DNA of 64,000 nt, from contig NZ_CP036523.1 in assembly GCF_008151785.1 (NCBI RefSeq), forward strand, positions 992,001 to 1,056,000, written 5' to 3'. The stretch comes from Peptacetobacter hiranonis (GTDB lineage: Bacteria; Bacillota; Clostridia; Peptostreptococcales; Peptostreptococcaceae). The notes beneath the pieces were generated by a model that was not told the origin of the DNA, ran no database searches, and saw only the letters and a list, made by a program, of their open reading frames with translations. Shown piece after piece: positions 26,164-35,956 of this stretch (positions are counted from its first letter, which is position 1; every line of letters begins with the position of its first letter). A program made the translations under genes and the position numbers.

Positions 26164-26351
26164 AATATAGCTGTTATTAAAATTTTGAAATAGAACAGAC
26201 TTAACACAAGTATTCGCTCTCCAGGCTTCAGCGCCCAACCCATTTATGTAACACATTTTAATGGTGTTGGGTGCTTACAGAATTGTCGGTGGGAGCTATT
26301 TGTGTTTAAGTCTTAAATACTATTTATAAAATTTTAATAACAGCTATTTTA
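26161..26351. repeat. Long imperfect hairpin, copy 1
   Basis: Two arms of about 60 bp pair over most of their length: AGCTGTTATTAAAATTTT and CAGACTTAA-CACAA on the left match AAAATTTTAATAACAGCT and TTGTGTTTAAGTCT on the right. The centre has an inner stem GCGCCCAAC/GTTGGGTGC and the motif TCCAGGCTTC. It contains no coding frame. It could be a miniature transposon or a structured RNA. Confidence 0.7.
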
Positions 26352-26500
26352 TTGTAAAAAATTATATGTACTTATCAGTTTACTACAAGCTAAATAAATC
26401 AAAATTTATATATTAATAACTCTCGGGGATTGAAGTGAATAAAATTTTAAGCATCTTTTTATTCAAGTTGTTATAATTTTACTTTCTTTTTAATCCTATG

Positions 26501-26702
26501 TAAAAATTAAAACTTTGCCAAGAATATTGATATTATGAGCATAGTAGCATATAGACAAAACTCTCTCGACAATCTGCAGACGCGTATTTTAATATAAACT
26601 AGACTATTTTTCGCTTACGCGTCGAAGCCTGGAGAGAAGTTTGTCTATATCTACTATGCTTCGCATAATAACAATATATTTCGGTAAAATTTGATTTTAT
26701 CT
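26501..26702. repeat. Long imperfect hairpin, copy 2
   Basis: Arms of about 65-70 bp. The inner part is near perfect: GCATAGTAG-x-ATATAGACAAA with TTTGTCTATAT-CTACTATGC, then CTCTC/GAGAG. The centre has GACGCGTA (26579-26586) with TACGCGTC (26616-26623), followed by GAAGCCTGGA, the reverse complement of the copy 1 motif. It ends directly before the operator of the BceAB-like operon. Confidence 0.7.
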
Positions 26703-26757
26703 TACAATATTGTAAGAATACTTAAAGTTAGTTGTAAGTTTCCCCATTTATTATAAA
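26701..26757 (+). promoter_or_regulatory. BceR-type operator and promoter of BceAB-like operon 1
   Basis: The perfect palindrome CTTACAATATTGTAAG (26701-26716) fits TnACA-N4-TGTAA, the motif I recall for BceR-like regulators. A second TTGTAAG lies exactly 22 bp after the first, and a TATAAA box lies at 26752-26757. The same spacing recurs at 59365-59420. Confidence 0.6.
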
Positions 26758-26808
26758 AGTATAGAAAAATAGTTTATCGAAAGTTAGCAATACAAAGGGG
26801 GAAGAAAA

Positions 26809-27564
26809 ATGTTAGAAGTTAAAAATCTTTATAAATCATACAAAGTAGGAAACAAGAATTATCCAGTACTACAGGGAGTAGATGTAAACATAGAAAAGGG
26901 AGAGTTTGTATCAGTTATGGGACCTTCAGGAAGTGGAAAGACAACACTTTTAAACTGTATATCAAACTTTATACCTTATGAAAGTGGAGAAGTAATATTA
27001 AATGGAGAAAACATGGAAAAACTTACAGAAGATGAATTAGCAACTGTAAGAAATGAAAAATTAGGATTTGTATTTCAAGATTTTATGCTATTAGACGGAT
27101 TAACAGTATTTGAAAATATATGTATGCCTAAAATAATAAAAGAAGATGATTGGCGAGAAATGGAAGACAAGGCAAATAAACTGCTAGATATATTTGGAAT
27201 TAAAGAAATTGCAGATAAATATCCTGTTGAAATATCAGGAGGGCAGAAGCAGAGGGTTGCAGTTGCGAGATCTTTAATGAATGATCCACTAGTAATATTA
27301 GCCGATGAACCAACAGGAAACTTAGACAGTAAATCAAGTGAAGCAGTTATAAAATCATTCATAGAAGCAAAGAAAAAACTAGGAGCTACAATATTTATGG
27401 TAACTCACGATACAATTTCTGCAAGCTACTGTGACAGGGTTATAGTTATGAAGGACGGAAAAATATTTACAGAGCTAAAAAATAGTGGAAATAGAAAAGA
27501 ATTCTTTGATGAATTATTAGGTGTATTAAAAGAACTTGGTGGTGATGGAAATGACAATGAGTAA
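26809..27564 (+). CDS. BceA-like ABC transporter ATPase
   Basis: The protein is 251 residues. It has Walker A GPSGSGKTT, signature ISGGQKQR, Walker B VILADEPTGNLD and switch VTHD. The length and the GNRKEFFDELL C terminus match the ATPase of the second operon (59712-60467, also 251 residues), so these are paralogues of the BceA class that serve antimicrobial-peptide resistance or sensing. It overlaps the permease gene by 14 bp. No two-component genes are directly attached upstream. Confidence 0.88.
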   Translation: MLEVKNLYKSYKVGNKNYPVLQGVDVNIEKGEFVSVMGPSGSGKTTLLNCISNFIPYESGEVILNGENMEKLTEDELATVRNEKLGFVFQDFMLLDGLTVFENICMPKIIKEDDWREMEDKANKLLDIFGIKEIADKYPVEISGGQKQRVAVARSLMNDPLVILADEPTGNLDSKSSEAVIKSFIEAKKKLGATIFMVTHDTISASYCDRVIVMKDGKIFTELKNSGNRKEFFDELLGVLKELGGDGNDNE

Positions 27565-29641
27565 TATACTAAAAAAGCTTAGAAATTATAATAAAAGTAA
27601 TTACAATCAGTTTGAATTTTGTATAACATTTGCTGTGCTTTTAATGACAGCAATGATGAGTATTGCTCAAATGCCTATTGTTCAGCTAGTTTTTCCTGTA
27701 GGTGGTGACTCAAGAAAACAATTATACCTAATACTTTCAGTATCTATAATAGGATGTGTTGTATTTTCACTATACGCAGCATCACTATTTTTAAGAAATA
27801 AAACAAAAGAAATCGGAGTAATGTTAGCTCTTGGAACAGTAAAAAAGGACTTAATAAAACCATTAAACAAAGAAATAATATCTATAGTATTAAAATGTGG
27901 AGTGATTGGAGTAGTATTAGGAGAAATAGTTACATTTATAATATGGCAGGGATTTTCTCAGTTTATAGTAAATAAAGAATACGCAGTCTTCTCAATATCA
28001 GTTCAAGGAATATTGTGGGGAGTGATATTTGACTTAATAATAGGCTTATTAATAGTAGTAATGTCTACAAGAACAATCAAAAAGGCAGATGTAATATCTA
28101 TTATAAAAGCGCAGAACACTAGAGAAAAAGTTGGAGAAGTTTCTAAAAAACATCTAGTAGTAGGTATGATTTTAATAGTTAGTGGAATTTTCTTTGGATT
28201 ATTACTTCCTAAGATAATAATATACACATTTGATAAAAAAGCGCCTGGTATATTAAATGTGATAATGTTACTAAGTGTAGTTGGAACATACATGGTTATA
28301 GAATATGCGGTTATATACCATAAAAAAGGGAAAAATACTAAAAAATACTATAAAAATCTGGTATCTTACGGAATGATAAAATTTGAAGGTAAGCAGAATA
28401 TCAGAAATATGCTAGTAGTATCTGTACTATGTGCGGTATCTATATTTGCAGCATCTTATATATCAAATGTATCTTCTTCAGTAATGTCTGCGGGAAAATC
28501 TAATCCTTATGAATTTGTAATTTACAGACCGCTTGTATCATCAGAATTAAATAAAAATTATATAGAAGAATTAGCTAACAAAAGTAGTGTCACAATAAAA
28601 GACTATAAAGAAATAGAATTTGCATGTCTGAGTGCAAGCGGAGTAGAAAGAGATTACGACGACAATGGAAATGTTGTAGAAAACTACAAAAAAGATCATT
28701 CAACTTCAGAATTCATAAGTCAAAGTGAATACGAAAAAATTACTGGAGAAAAGGTAAATGTAGAAAAAGGAAAATATATAAGAATAGTACATAAAGACGA
28801 AAGTGAAAACTTCTTTACAAGATACTATGATATGGACTATATAGAGGATAAAAATAGCAAACAGGGAATGAAATTATCATTCCAGGGAACAATAGCAAAT
28901 GAGTATATGCTAACTAACAACTGTGAAAATAGATACATCTTAAATGACGAAGATTACAAAAAAATTGCATCAAAAGTAGGCGACTCAAACAAAGTACAGC
29001 AGATTATATTCAACACTGCAAACGAAGAAAAATCTTATGAATTTGCTGAAAATGTATATGTAGAGTTTTTAAAAAGAGCGGATAAAGAAATGGCAAATCC
29101 AAACACAATGTACGACGAAGGTGCTATAGAATCAATGGGACTAGAAGGAACTACAATAGAGCTAAATCAGGATAATCCAGACCTTATGGGGTATTGGAAA
29201 TGGTATCCATCTATCAAAACTTACGATGTAAAAAACTTTGCACAGAGTGTTGCAGTATACTTCCTAGTATTCTCATTCATAAGTGTAATATGTCTAGCTG
29301 CATCAGCGATAATGCTTTATTCAAGAAGTATATCTGTAGCATCAAGAAACAAAGATGTATTTGAAGATCTTGAAAAACTTGGAGCAAACAAAAAATATGT
29401 AAGAAAATGCTTAAAACAACAGATATCAAAATTATTCACAGTTCCTGCAATATTAGGCGTAACTTTAAGCATGCTACTTACAGGAATAATGTTTGTAATG
29501 AACGACGGAAAAATTTCAGAATCAGAAGTAATAGCATATTCTATAGATTCGTTAATATTTATCGCTGTTCTAATATTTATATTTATCGTATATAAATATA
29601 GCTTAAATAAATGTAAAAAAATCTTAGACATTGAAAAATAA
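27551..29641 (+). CDS. BceB-like ABC transporter permease
   Basis: The protein is about 696 residues. Membrane helices near the N terminus (about 20-150) and in the middle flank FtsX-type regions. A large outside domain of about 200 residues (about 310-560) lies between helices, and the last three helices are near the C terminus. This is the BceB layout: the outside domain senses the peptide, and the pump with its ATPase detoxifies lipid II-bound peptides such as bacitracin. The start was set at the ATG at 27551; 27557 is possible. Confidence 0.83.
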   Translation: MTMSNILKKLRNYNKSNYNQFEFCITFAVLLMTAMMSIAQMPIVQLVFPVGGDSRKQLYLILSVSIIGCVVFSLYAASLFLRNKTKEIGVMLALGTVKKDLIKPLNKEIISIVLKCGVIGVVLGEIVTFIIWQGFSQFIVNKEYAVFSISVQGILWGVIFDLIIGLLIVVMSTRTIKKADVISIIKAQNTREKVGEVSKKHLVVGMILIVSGIFFGLLLPKIIIYTFDKKAPGILNVIMLLSVVGTYMVIEYAVIYHKKGKNTKKYYKNLVSYGMIKFEGKQNIRNMLVVSVLCAVSIFAASYISNVSSSVMSAGKSNPYEFVIYRPLVSSELNKNYIEELANKSSVTIKDYKEIEFACLSASGVERDYDDNGNVVENYKKDHSTSEFISQSEYEKITGEKVNVEKGKYIRIVHKDESENFFTRYYDMDYIEDKNSKQGMKLSFQGTIANEYMLTNNCENRYILNDEDYKKIASKVGDSNKVQQIIFNTANEEKSYEFAENVYVEFLKRADKEMANPNTMYDEGAIESMGLEGTTIELNQDNPDLMGYWKWYPSIKTYDVKNFAQSVAVYFLVFSFISVICLAASAIMLYSRSISVASRNKDVFEDLEKLGANKKYVRKCLKQQISKLFTVPAILGVTLSMLLTGIMFVMNDGKISESEVIAYSIDSLIFIAVLIFIFIVYKYSLNKCKKILDIEK

Positions 29642-29745
29642 TTTTTAATATTTTATAAATTTTATCGAATATCTAAAAAGCTAACACTTATTTCTATGAT
29701 ATAATTTAAGCTATAAAACATATTGTAGGATAGAGGTGTGAAAAC

Positions 29746-30459
29746 GTGGGAAAGATTTTACTTTTAGAAGACGATAAATCTTTAAATAGAGGAATTAGTT
29801 TCAAATTGAAAAAGGAAGGATTTGAAGTTGAAACAGCATTTTGCATTGGAGAAGCTAAAAATATTTTTGACAATAATAAAATAGATTTAATAATAACAGA
29901 TATTGGATTGCCAGATGGAAGTGGATTTGATTTTTGTGAGGAAATAAGAAAAATAAGTAACGTTTATATTATTATGTTAACTGCCTTAGATGAAGAGTTT
30001 AATGCAGTTATGGGATATGAAATAGGTGCAGACGATTATGTAACAAAACCTTTTAGTCTTGCAATTCTTGTATCAAAGGTTAAAGCATTTATGAAAAGAG
30101 CTGGAAACGATGAAAAAGAAAAAACATCAGAAAATATTCTAATATCTGAAGATATAGAATTTGATTATGGAGATTATACACTGATTCTAAACAGGGAAGA
30201 TACAGAAAAAGTACAGCTTACAAAAACAGAAGGAAAACTTCTAAAACTTTTAATGGAAAATGCTATGAATATTATTCAAAAGGAACAGATACTAGATATT
30301 CTGTGGGACATGGACGGGAATTTTGTAGATGATAATACGGTTGCTGTTTACATGAGACGACTTAGAAAAAAGGTAGAGAAAGATCCTTCAGAGCCGATAT
30401 TTATAAAAAATATTAGAGGAATAGGATATAAATGGAATGCGGGGTGCGTTAGAAAATGA
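29746..30459 (+). CDS. OmpR-family response regulator
   Basis: The protein is 237 residues. It has a receiver domain with Asp52 (DLIITDIGLPDGSG) and Lys in VTKPFS, then a winged-helix DNA-binding domain (about 130-235; NTVAVYMRRLRKKVE, IRGIGYKW). The start is a GTG at 29746 after GAGGTG. It overlaps the kinase gene by 4 bp. It probably controls the ABC genes at 31807-34971. Confidence 0.9.
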   Translation: MGKILLLEDDKSLNRGISFKLKKEGFEVETAFCIGEAKNIFDNNKIDLIITDIGLPDGSGFDFCEEIRKISNVYIIMLTALDEEFNAVMGYEIGADDYVTKPFSLAILVSKVKAFMKRAGNDEKEKTSENILISEDIEFDYGDYTLILNREDTEKVQLTKTEGKLLKLLMENAMNIIQKEQILDILWDMDGNFVDDNTVAVYMRRLRKKVEKDPSEPIFIKNIRGIGYKWNAGCVRK

Positions 30460-31805
30460 TAAGAAAAGTATTTTCAGAGATAAAGAATGATTCTTTCCTT
30501 AGAAAATGCGCAGTAGTATCGTTTGCTATGTTCCTCGCATTTTTCATATCTGTTTTGTCTGTAGAGTCTGTATTGTTTGAAAAAATTACAGAAGATAGAT
30601 ACAAGCACGATGCAGCTGTTGTAGGCTATCTTTTGGAAAAATACCCACAGGATAGGGAGATAATAGTAAAGTCTGTAATAGGTGATAACAATAAATATAT
30701 AGAAAGTGGAGCAAATACACTGGCTAAATATGGATATACTTCAAAAACATCTGATTTAATAGACAAAAGTGAAAATAAAGTAAAGATGATGATTATATTC
30801 TTTGTATTTTTATTTGCAGTATTTTCAATAATTATTTTAGTTATAGCTATTAAAGCTATGGGATATGTTTTAAAAATATTTGAAAGTATGTATTATAAGA
30901 TGAAAAATATCTTTAATACAGTAGATAATATTAAACATTCAAACACATTAAATAAGAATGACAATAAAACTGATAATGCTTTACAAGAAAGAGAAAGTAT
31001 TGAAAATGATAGTGTAGATTTGAATAAATACAACGAAAATCTGCTATGTAGGATAAATATGATTTCTGAAAAAGCAGAGAGAAATATGAGAATAAACATG
31101 AGAAAAATCGAAAATGAAAAAGAAAATGTAAAATCATTGGTAACAGATATTTCTCACCAGCTAAAAACTCCTCTTGCAAATGTAGAACTTTATAACACGC
31201 TTTTGGCAGAAGGAGGAATAAGTGATGAGGAAAGGTTGGAGTTTTTAGAAACTGAAGGAATAGCAATAGAAAAATTAAAGATGCTTATAGATTCTCTGAT
31301 AAATATATCTAGACTAGAAGCGGATATGATAAGTATAGATAAAAAAGAGGAGAATTTAAAAGAATGTATAGAAAGTGCTATATCGTCAGTAAAGGCAGAT
31401 GCAGCTAAAAAGAATATAACTATAAAAAATGATATAAAAGAAGATTGTATTTTAGCAATAGACAGAAAGTGGACTACAGAGGCAATATTTAATTTACTTG
31501 ATAATGCAGTTAAATATACTGCTCCAAATGGAAAAATAAATCTGAGTTTAGACAATGGAATAAATTATTTTGCATTAAATATAGAGGATAACGGAATAGG
31601 AATTGATACAGATGAGTATAATGATATATTTAAACGATTCTATAGATCGAGAAATGATATAGTGCAAAATGAAAAAGGTTCTGGTGTAGGTCTTTATTTA
31701 GTTAGAAAAATTATGAACTTACAAGATGGAAATGTAATGGTTTCATCAGAAAAAGGAAAAGGAAGTACGTTTACTCTTTACTTCTCAAAATCGAAAGGAG
31801 AATAA
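30456..31805 (+). CDS. Sensor histidine kinase
   Basis: The protein is 449 residues. Two membrane helices (about 18-40 and 110-133) enclose an outside domain of about 70 residues. The dimerisation helix carries His234 (DISHQLKTPL). The ATPase part has N-box IFNLLDNAVKY, DNGIGI, GSGVGLYLV. It pairs with the upstream response regulator. The stop lies 1 bp before the ABC gene, so all four genes form one operon. Confidence 0.92.
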   Translation: MIRKVFSEIKNDSFLRKCAVVSFAMFLAFFISVLSVESVLFEKITEDRYKHDAAVVGYLLEKYPQDREIIVKSVIGDNNKYIESGANTLAKYGYTSKTSDLIDKSENKVKMMIIFFVFLFAVFSIIILVIAIKAMGYVLKIFESMYYKMKNIFNTVDNIKHSNTLNKNDNKTDNALQERESIENDSVDLNKYNENLLCRINMISEKAERNMRINMRKIENEKENVKSLVTDISHQLKTPLANVELYNTLLAEGGISDEERLEFLETEGIAIEKLKMLIDSLINISRLEADMISIDKKEENLKECIESAISSVKADAAKKNITIKNDIKEDCILAIDRKWTTEAIFNLLDNAVKYTAPNGKINLSLDNGINYFALNIEDNGIGIDTDEYNDIFKRFYRSRNDIVQNEKGSGVGLYLVRKIMNLQDGNVMVSSEKGKGSTFTLYFSKSKGE

Positions 31806-31806
31806 A

Positions 31807-32481
31807 ATGAAGTTATTCAGAGCTAGAAATTTAAAAAAATATTATAAAACAGAAGATATTGAGATAAAGGCTGTAGATGAAATAAATTTAGAAATAGAAG
31901 AGAGCGAGTTTATAGCCATTGTAGGTAAATCTGGCTCTGGAAAGACAACTCTTTTAAATATTTTAGCTGGACTTGAAAAGCCAGATAGTGGAACTGTAGA
32001 AATAAACGGAAAAGATATTTCTAAGATGGATAGAGATGAGATGGCTATATTTAGAAGAAGAGAGATTGGGATAGTATTTCAATCATATAATCTTGTTTCT
32101 ACACTATCAGTATTAGATAATATACTTCTTCCATTTGTGTTAGATTCTCAGAATCCTGATATGAAATTTGTAGATGATATAATGAAATCTCTAGGCATTT
32201 ATGAGAAGAAAAATATGATGCCTCATCAATTATCTGGAGGAGAAAAGCAAAGAACTGCAATAGCAAGGGCAATCGCTATAAAACCTACAATTATTTTAGC
32301 TGATGAACCAACTGGAAACTTAGATTCTAGGATGTCAAAGGATGTTATGAATATGCTTAAAGTTATTTCTGAGAAGTATTCTCAGACTTTGATTGTCGTT
32401 ACACATGATGAGAGTATAGCCCAGCTTGCAGATAGAGTGATACATATAAGGGACGGTAAAATTATGAATGGGGTGATTTAG
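31807..32481 (+). CDS. ABC transporter ATPase, MacB/LolD type
   Basis: The protein is 224 residues. It has Walker A GKSGSGKTT, signature LSGGEKQR, Walker B IILADEPTGNLD and VTHDES, typical of FtsX-coupled ATPases. It follows its kinase without a gap and is directly joined to the permease gene (stop 32481, start 32482). Expected role: antimicrobial-peptide or lantibiotic response. Confidence 0.9.
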   Translation: MKLFRARNLKKYYKTEDIEIKAVDEINLEIEESEFIAIVGKSGSGKTTLLNILAGLEKPDSGTVEINGKDISKMDRDEMAIFRRREIGIVFQSYNLVSTLSVLDNILLPFVLDSQNPDMKFVDDIMKSLGIYEKKNMMPHQLSGGEKQRTAIARAIAIKPTIILADEPTGNLDSRMSKDVMNMLKVISEKYSQTLIVVTHDESIAQLADRVIHIRDGKIMNGVI

Positions 32482-34971
32482 TTGAAGAAATCTCAATTTA
32501 TCATAAAAAATATTAAAAATAACAAAAAATCATATATACTTCCATTTATAATAACTGCAACAATATCTTTTATTGTTTCGTTAATTTTGATAATATCTGT
32601 GAGTTCTCTTAGATACAACTTAAAATACGAAAAAATATACTTTGGAGATTATGATGCGGAGATTTCAAAGTTAGATGAAAATCAGATTGAAAATGTAAAA
32701 AATCATATATCTGTAGGCAAAACAGGAGAAGTGTTAGATACTGAAGAAACTACGGATATTTTTTCTGAGTTAGGATATTTAAAAAATTATGATAAAAACT
32801 CATCAAATATGCTTGGGTTAGAGCTTGCTGCTGGAAAATATCCTATTGAAGAGAATGAGATAGCTATTGAAAAGAAGTCAGAGAATTTAATAAGGAATTA
32901 TTCTGTATCAGAAGAAAACATTTCTAAATCAAAAGAGAATTCAAAAGAAGATAAAAACGCTTATCCATATTCTATAAAAATTCCTGTAATAGATAAAAAT
33001 GGAAATAAAAAAGATAAGATATTAGTTGTTACAGGAGCTATAAACGAAAAATATGATAATGAAAACTGGGAGAAAAATATCTATGTTTCTAAAAGTTATG
33101 CGTATAATGTAGGATATAAAAAATCGGAAATTATAAAATTTAAAGATGTAGGTAGATGCAACGTAATAAAAATACAGAATAGCTTAAAAAAATTAGCTTC
33201 TGATGTGGGATTTGATCAATCTGGGATAAAACTAGTGTCTAGAATAGATTATATTAAATTTATATTTTTAGATAACTTTTGCGTTACTGTGGCCTTATCA
33301 TTAGCTATATTACTTGTATCGTATATAATTTTAAAGAATATAAATAGAGCTAGACTTCATAGAAATATTAAAGATATGGCAATTTTAGAGGCGATAGGTG
33401 CATCATCAGCACAGATAAAAAATATAGTAAATATTCAAGCGTTTATTTTATCTATCATTTCTGTATCTATTGGAGTAGGAATAAATTTATTATTTATATT
33501 AGTTTTAAAGATAATGTGTTTAAGTAAAATCAATCTATCTAATACAAGTGGATTATTTTCTTTAATGCAAGCAACTAGTGAAAATATACGATTTTTAGAT
33601 ATATTCTTTATATTTGTGATTATAGAATTGCTTGTATTTTTATCGTATATTTTATCTTCAAGAAAAACAGTGAAAACTATGTTAAATATGGATATTCCAT
33701 CTTCAATAAACAATCCGTATGCGGTTTATAGTGAAGTTAAAAGAGATAAAGGAAAAGGTACTTGTAAAGCAAAGATAAGTAGAAAATATAAAAATAAAAG
33801 TAAGTATAAAAACAAGTATGATAAAAAATATAAATATAATAATACTGGTAAAGCATCTATAATAATAATCTTTGTAATTCTTGCATTTACTGCATCTATT
33901 GTAAAAAGTATAGATTCTGGAAGTGAATCTTTATATAAAAATGACGTAGATTACATAGTTAGAAATATAGATATGTACAGCGAAAATAAAAGTAATCTTT
34001 CTCTAGAAAAAATTTTCTCTAATGTAGCTATTACAGATGATATGGAAGAAAATATTTCTAAAATATCTGGAGTAACCGCTATCGAAAAAAATTACACTAC
34101 TCCTGTAAAATACTATGAAAATAATAGTTCTGCATATGTATATGGATTATATGGAATAGATGATGAGGAATTAGATAATCTAATAAAATCTGCAAGATAC
34201 GATAACTTTGATGTGGAAAAATTTAAACGAGGAAATGCAATTTGTGTACATAGTATGTATGCAAAAGAAATGGGAATAGATGTAGGAGATAAGATTAAAC
34301 TAGAGGTTTTAGAAAATGGAATTCAAAAGAAAAAAACATTTGAAGTTGTAAATATATCTCAAATAACTCCAGATTTTGCGTTTATTTACCAATCAGCTTT
34401 TGATAAAGGACTTGCAAAAAATATAAACTCGATAAATATAAAATGCAGCGATGATAAGAAAAAAAGCGTTAAGATTGAAATTGAAAGAATGTTGGAGTCA
34501 AAGAGCGGGAATGTGGAATTTGTTGATTGTGGAGAAGAGTTAGATAAAAATGAAGCATATATAAGTGCTATAAATATAATATTTAGTGTTGTAGCTGGAT
34601 TTGCAATTATTCTAACTATATTCAACTCAATCAATGGATCTATATACGAAATTATGTCTCAAAGTGCTGATTTTGGAGTGCTTATGGCAATAGGAATAAG
34701 TGATAAACAATTAGAAGAGGTTATTTCAAAGAAAATAGAAGATAGAGTGGCTATTCCAGCTATATTGGGAGTAGTGATAGGTAGTATCTTCGTATTTTTA
34801 ATGTCTAAAGTTTTGATAGAAGTTTCTACAATTAAGCTAAATATATCTACACCGTGGATATTATACTTATTTATAATAATAACAGCTATTTTGAGCGTAA
34901 AGATAGGAACGAAATATGTATGCAATAAGATGAAAAAGCTCTCTCCTACTGATATAATTAATAATGTATAA
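32482..34971 (+). CDS. FtsX-domain ABC permease
   Basis: The protein is 829 residues. It has an N-terminal helix (about 18-42), a large outside region, three helices with an FtsX-type segment (about 260-400), a Lys/Tyr-rich cytoplasmic linker (about 415-455), a helix, a second outside region, and three C-terminal helices with a second FtsX segment (about 695-815). The start is TTG at 32482. It partners with the ATPase just upstream. Substrate unknown; operon context suggests antimicrobial peptides. Confidence 0.85.
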   Translation: MKKSQFIIKNIKNNKKSYILPFIITATISFIVSLILIISVSSLRYNLKYEKIYFGDYDAEISKLDENQIENVKNHISVGKTGEVLDTEETTDIFSELGYLKNYDKNSSNMLGLELAAGKYPIEENEIAIEKKSENLIRNYSVSEENISKSKENSKEDKNAYPYSIKIPVIDKNGNKKDKILVVTGAINEKYDNENWEKNIYVSKSYAYNVGYKKSEIIKFKDVGRCNVIKIQNSLKKLASDVGFDQSGIKLVSRIDYIKFIFLDNFCVTVALSLAILLVSYIILKNINRARLHRNIKDMAILEAIGASSAQIKNIVNIQAFILSIISVSIGVGINLLFILVLKIMCLSKINLSNTSGLFSLMQATSENIRFLDIFFIFVIIELLVFLSYILSSRKTVKTMLNMDIPSSINNPYAVYSEVKRDKGKGTCKAKISRKYKNKSKYKNKYDKKYKYNNTGKASIIIIFVILAFTASIVKSIDSGSESLYKNDVDYIVRNIDMYSENKSNLSLEKIFSNVAITDDMEENISKISGVTAIEKNYTTPVKYYENNSSAYVYGLYGIDDEELDNLIKSARYDNFDVEKFKRGNAICVHSMYAKEMGIDVGDKIKLEVLENGIQKKKTFEVVNISQITPDFAFIYQSAFDKGLAKNINSINIKCSDDKKKSVKIEIERMLESKSGNVEFVDCGEELDKNEAYISAINIIFSVVAGFAIILTIFNSINGSIYEIMSQSADFGVLMAIGISDKQLEEVISKKIEDRVAIPAILGVVIGSIFVFLMSKVLIEVSTIKLNISTPWILYLFIIITAILSVKIGTKYVCNKMKKLSPTDIINNV

Positions 34972-35003
34972 AATAAAGATTAATTTTGAAAGGAAGATAA
35001 AAT

Positions 35004-35855
35004 TTGAAAAAGACATACAGCATATCTGAAGTTTCAAAACTTCTCAACATAACAGTAGATACACTGAGATTTTATGAAAAAAAGGATATGATTCATCCAA
35101 AAATAAACCCAAACAACAAGTATAGAATGTACGATATGTACAATATTTTAGAGATACTAGATATAATTTTTTACAGAAATTTAGATATCTCTGTATCTGA
35201 TATGTACTCAATAATGAACGAAAACGACGAAAAAAAGGCACTTGAGTTATTTGAAAAAAAGAGAATAGATTGTAGAAACAGGATAAGATATGAACAGCAG
35301 CTTTTAAAGAAACTAGATTATCTATGTTCTACAATGGGACCTGCAATCTCTGGAAATATGAGTATTAAAAAGAAACATTTTGAAACTTCGTATATTCTAT
35401 TTGAAGAAACAGAGGAAGAGAGTAGTGCACAGAAATTAGTTCTTAAAAATATTCCGAGTATAAGTAATGAAGAATTTGTACTAGGTGCGGTAATAAAGGA
35501 GTATAATTCTGATTTGACTGAAAAGGCTACATACTACACTATTGAAAGGCAGATAGTAGAAGATCTTTTTGAAAATGATATAAATAGAAAAGAAAGCAAT
35601 CTAAGTAAGGAAAGTATTTACGAGGAAAATAAAAAGAACGACAAAATAATAAACGGATTTGATGCTTTGAGTATGGTTGTGCCATCTGAGGGAAGTAAGC
35701 TAAATAAGAAATATATAGAAAAAATAAAAAATTATGCTGATGAAAATCAAATAGAGTTAGAAAATTATATACTAACTCATGAGATAAATACAACAGCTTA
35801 TGCAGATAAGCAGCATGAATACAAGGAAATCTACATAAAAATTAAACAGAGATAA
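35004..35855 (+). CDS. MerR-family regulator
   Basis: The protein is 283 residues. The N-terminal winged helix (YSISEVSKLLNITVDTLRFYEKKDMI...) is followed by a dimerisation helix (about 75-115) and a C-terminal effector-binding-like region of about 160 residues. The start is a TTG at 35004 with AAAGGAAG upstream. It probably acts on the MerR-type promoter at 35896-35926, just ahead of the MATE gene. Confidence 0.87.
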   Translation: MKKTYSISEVSKLLNITVDTLRFYEKKDMIHPKINPNNKYRMYDMYNILEILDIIFYRNLDISVSDMYSIMNENDEKKALELFEKKRIDCRNRIRYEQQLLKKLDYLCSTMGPAISGNMSIKKKHFETSYILFEETEEESSAQKLVLKNIPSISNEEFVLGAVIKEYNSDLTEKATYYTIERQIVEDLFENDINRKESNLSKESIYEENKKNDKIINGFDALSMVVPSEGSKLNKKYIEKIKNYADENQIELENYILTHEINTTAYADKQHEYKEIYIKIKQR

Positions 35856-35895
35856 ACTATTTTTTAAAAAAGTAAAAAATTTTTTTGAAAAAGTG

Positions 35896-35926
35896 TTGAC
35901 CTTGGTCTTAGACCATAGTTTAAACT
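35896..35926 (+). promoter_or_regulatory. MerR-type promoter with 19-bp spacer
   Basis: TTGACC (35896-35901) and TAAACT (35921-35926) are separated by 19 bp, longer than the normal 17. The dyad GGTCTTAGACC lies in the spacer. This is the architecture MerR proteins activate by untwisting DNA. Confidence 0.75.
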
Positions 35927-35956
35927 CTTCTTTGGTGAAAGGAAGGTGTTTAAATT

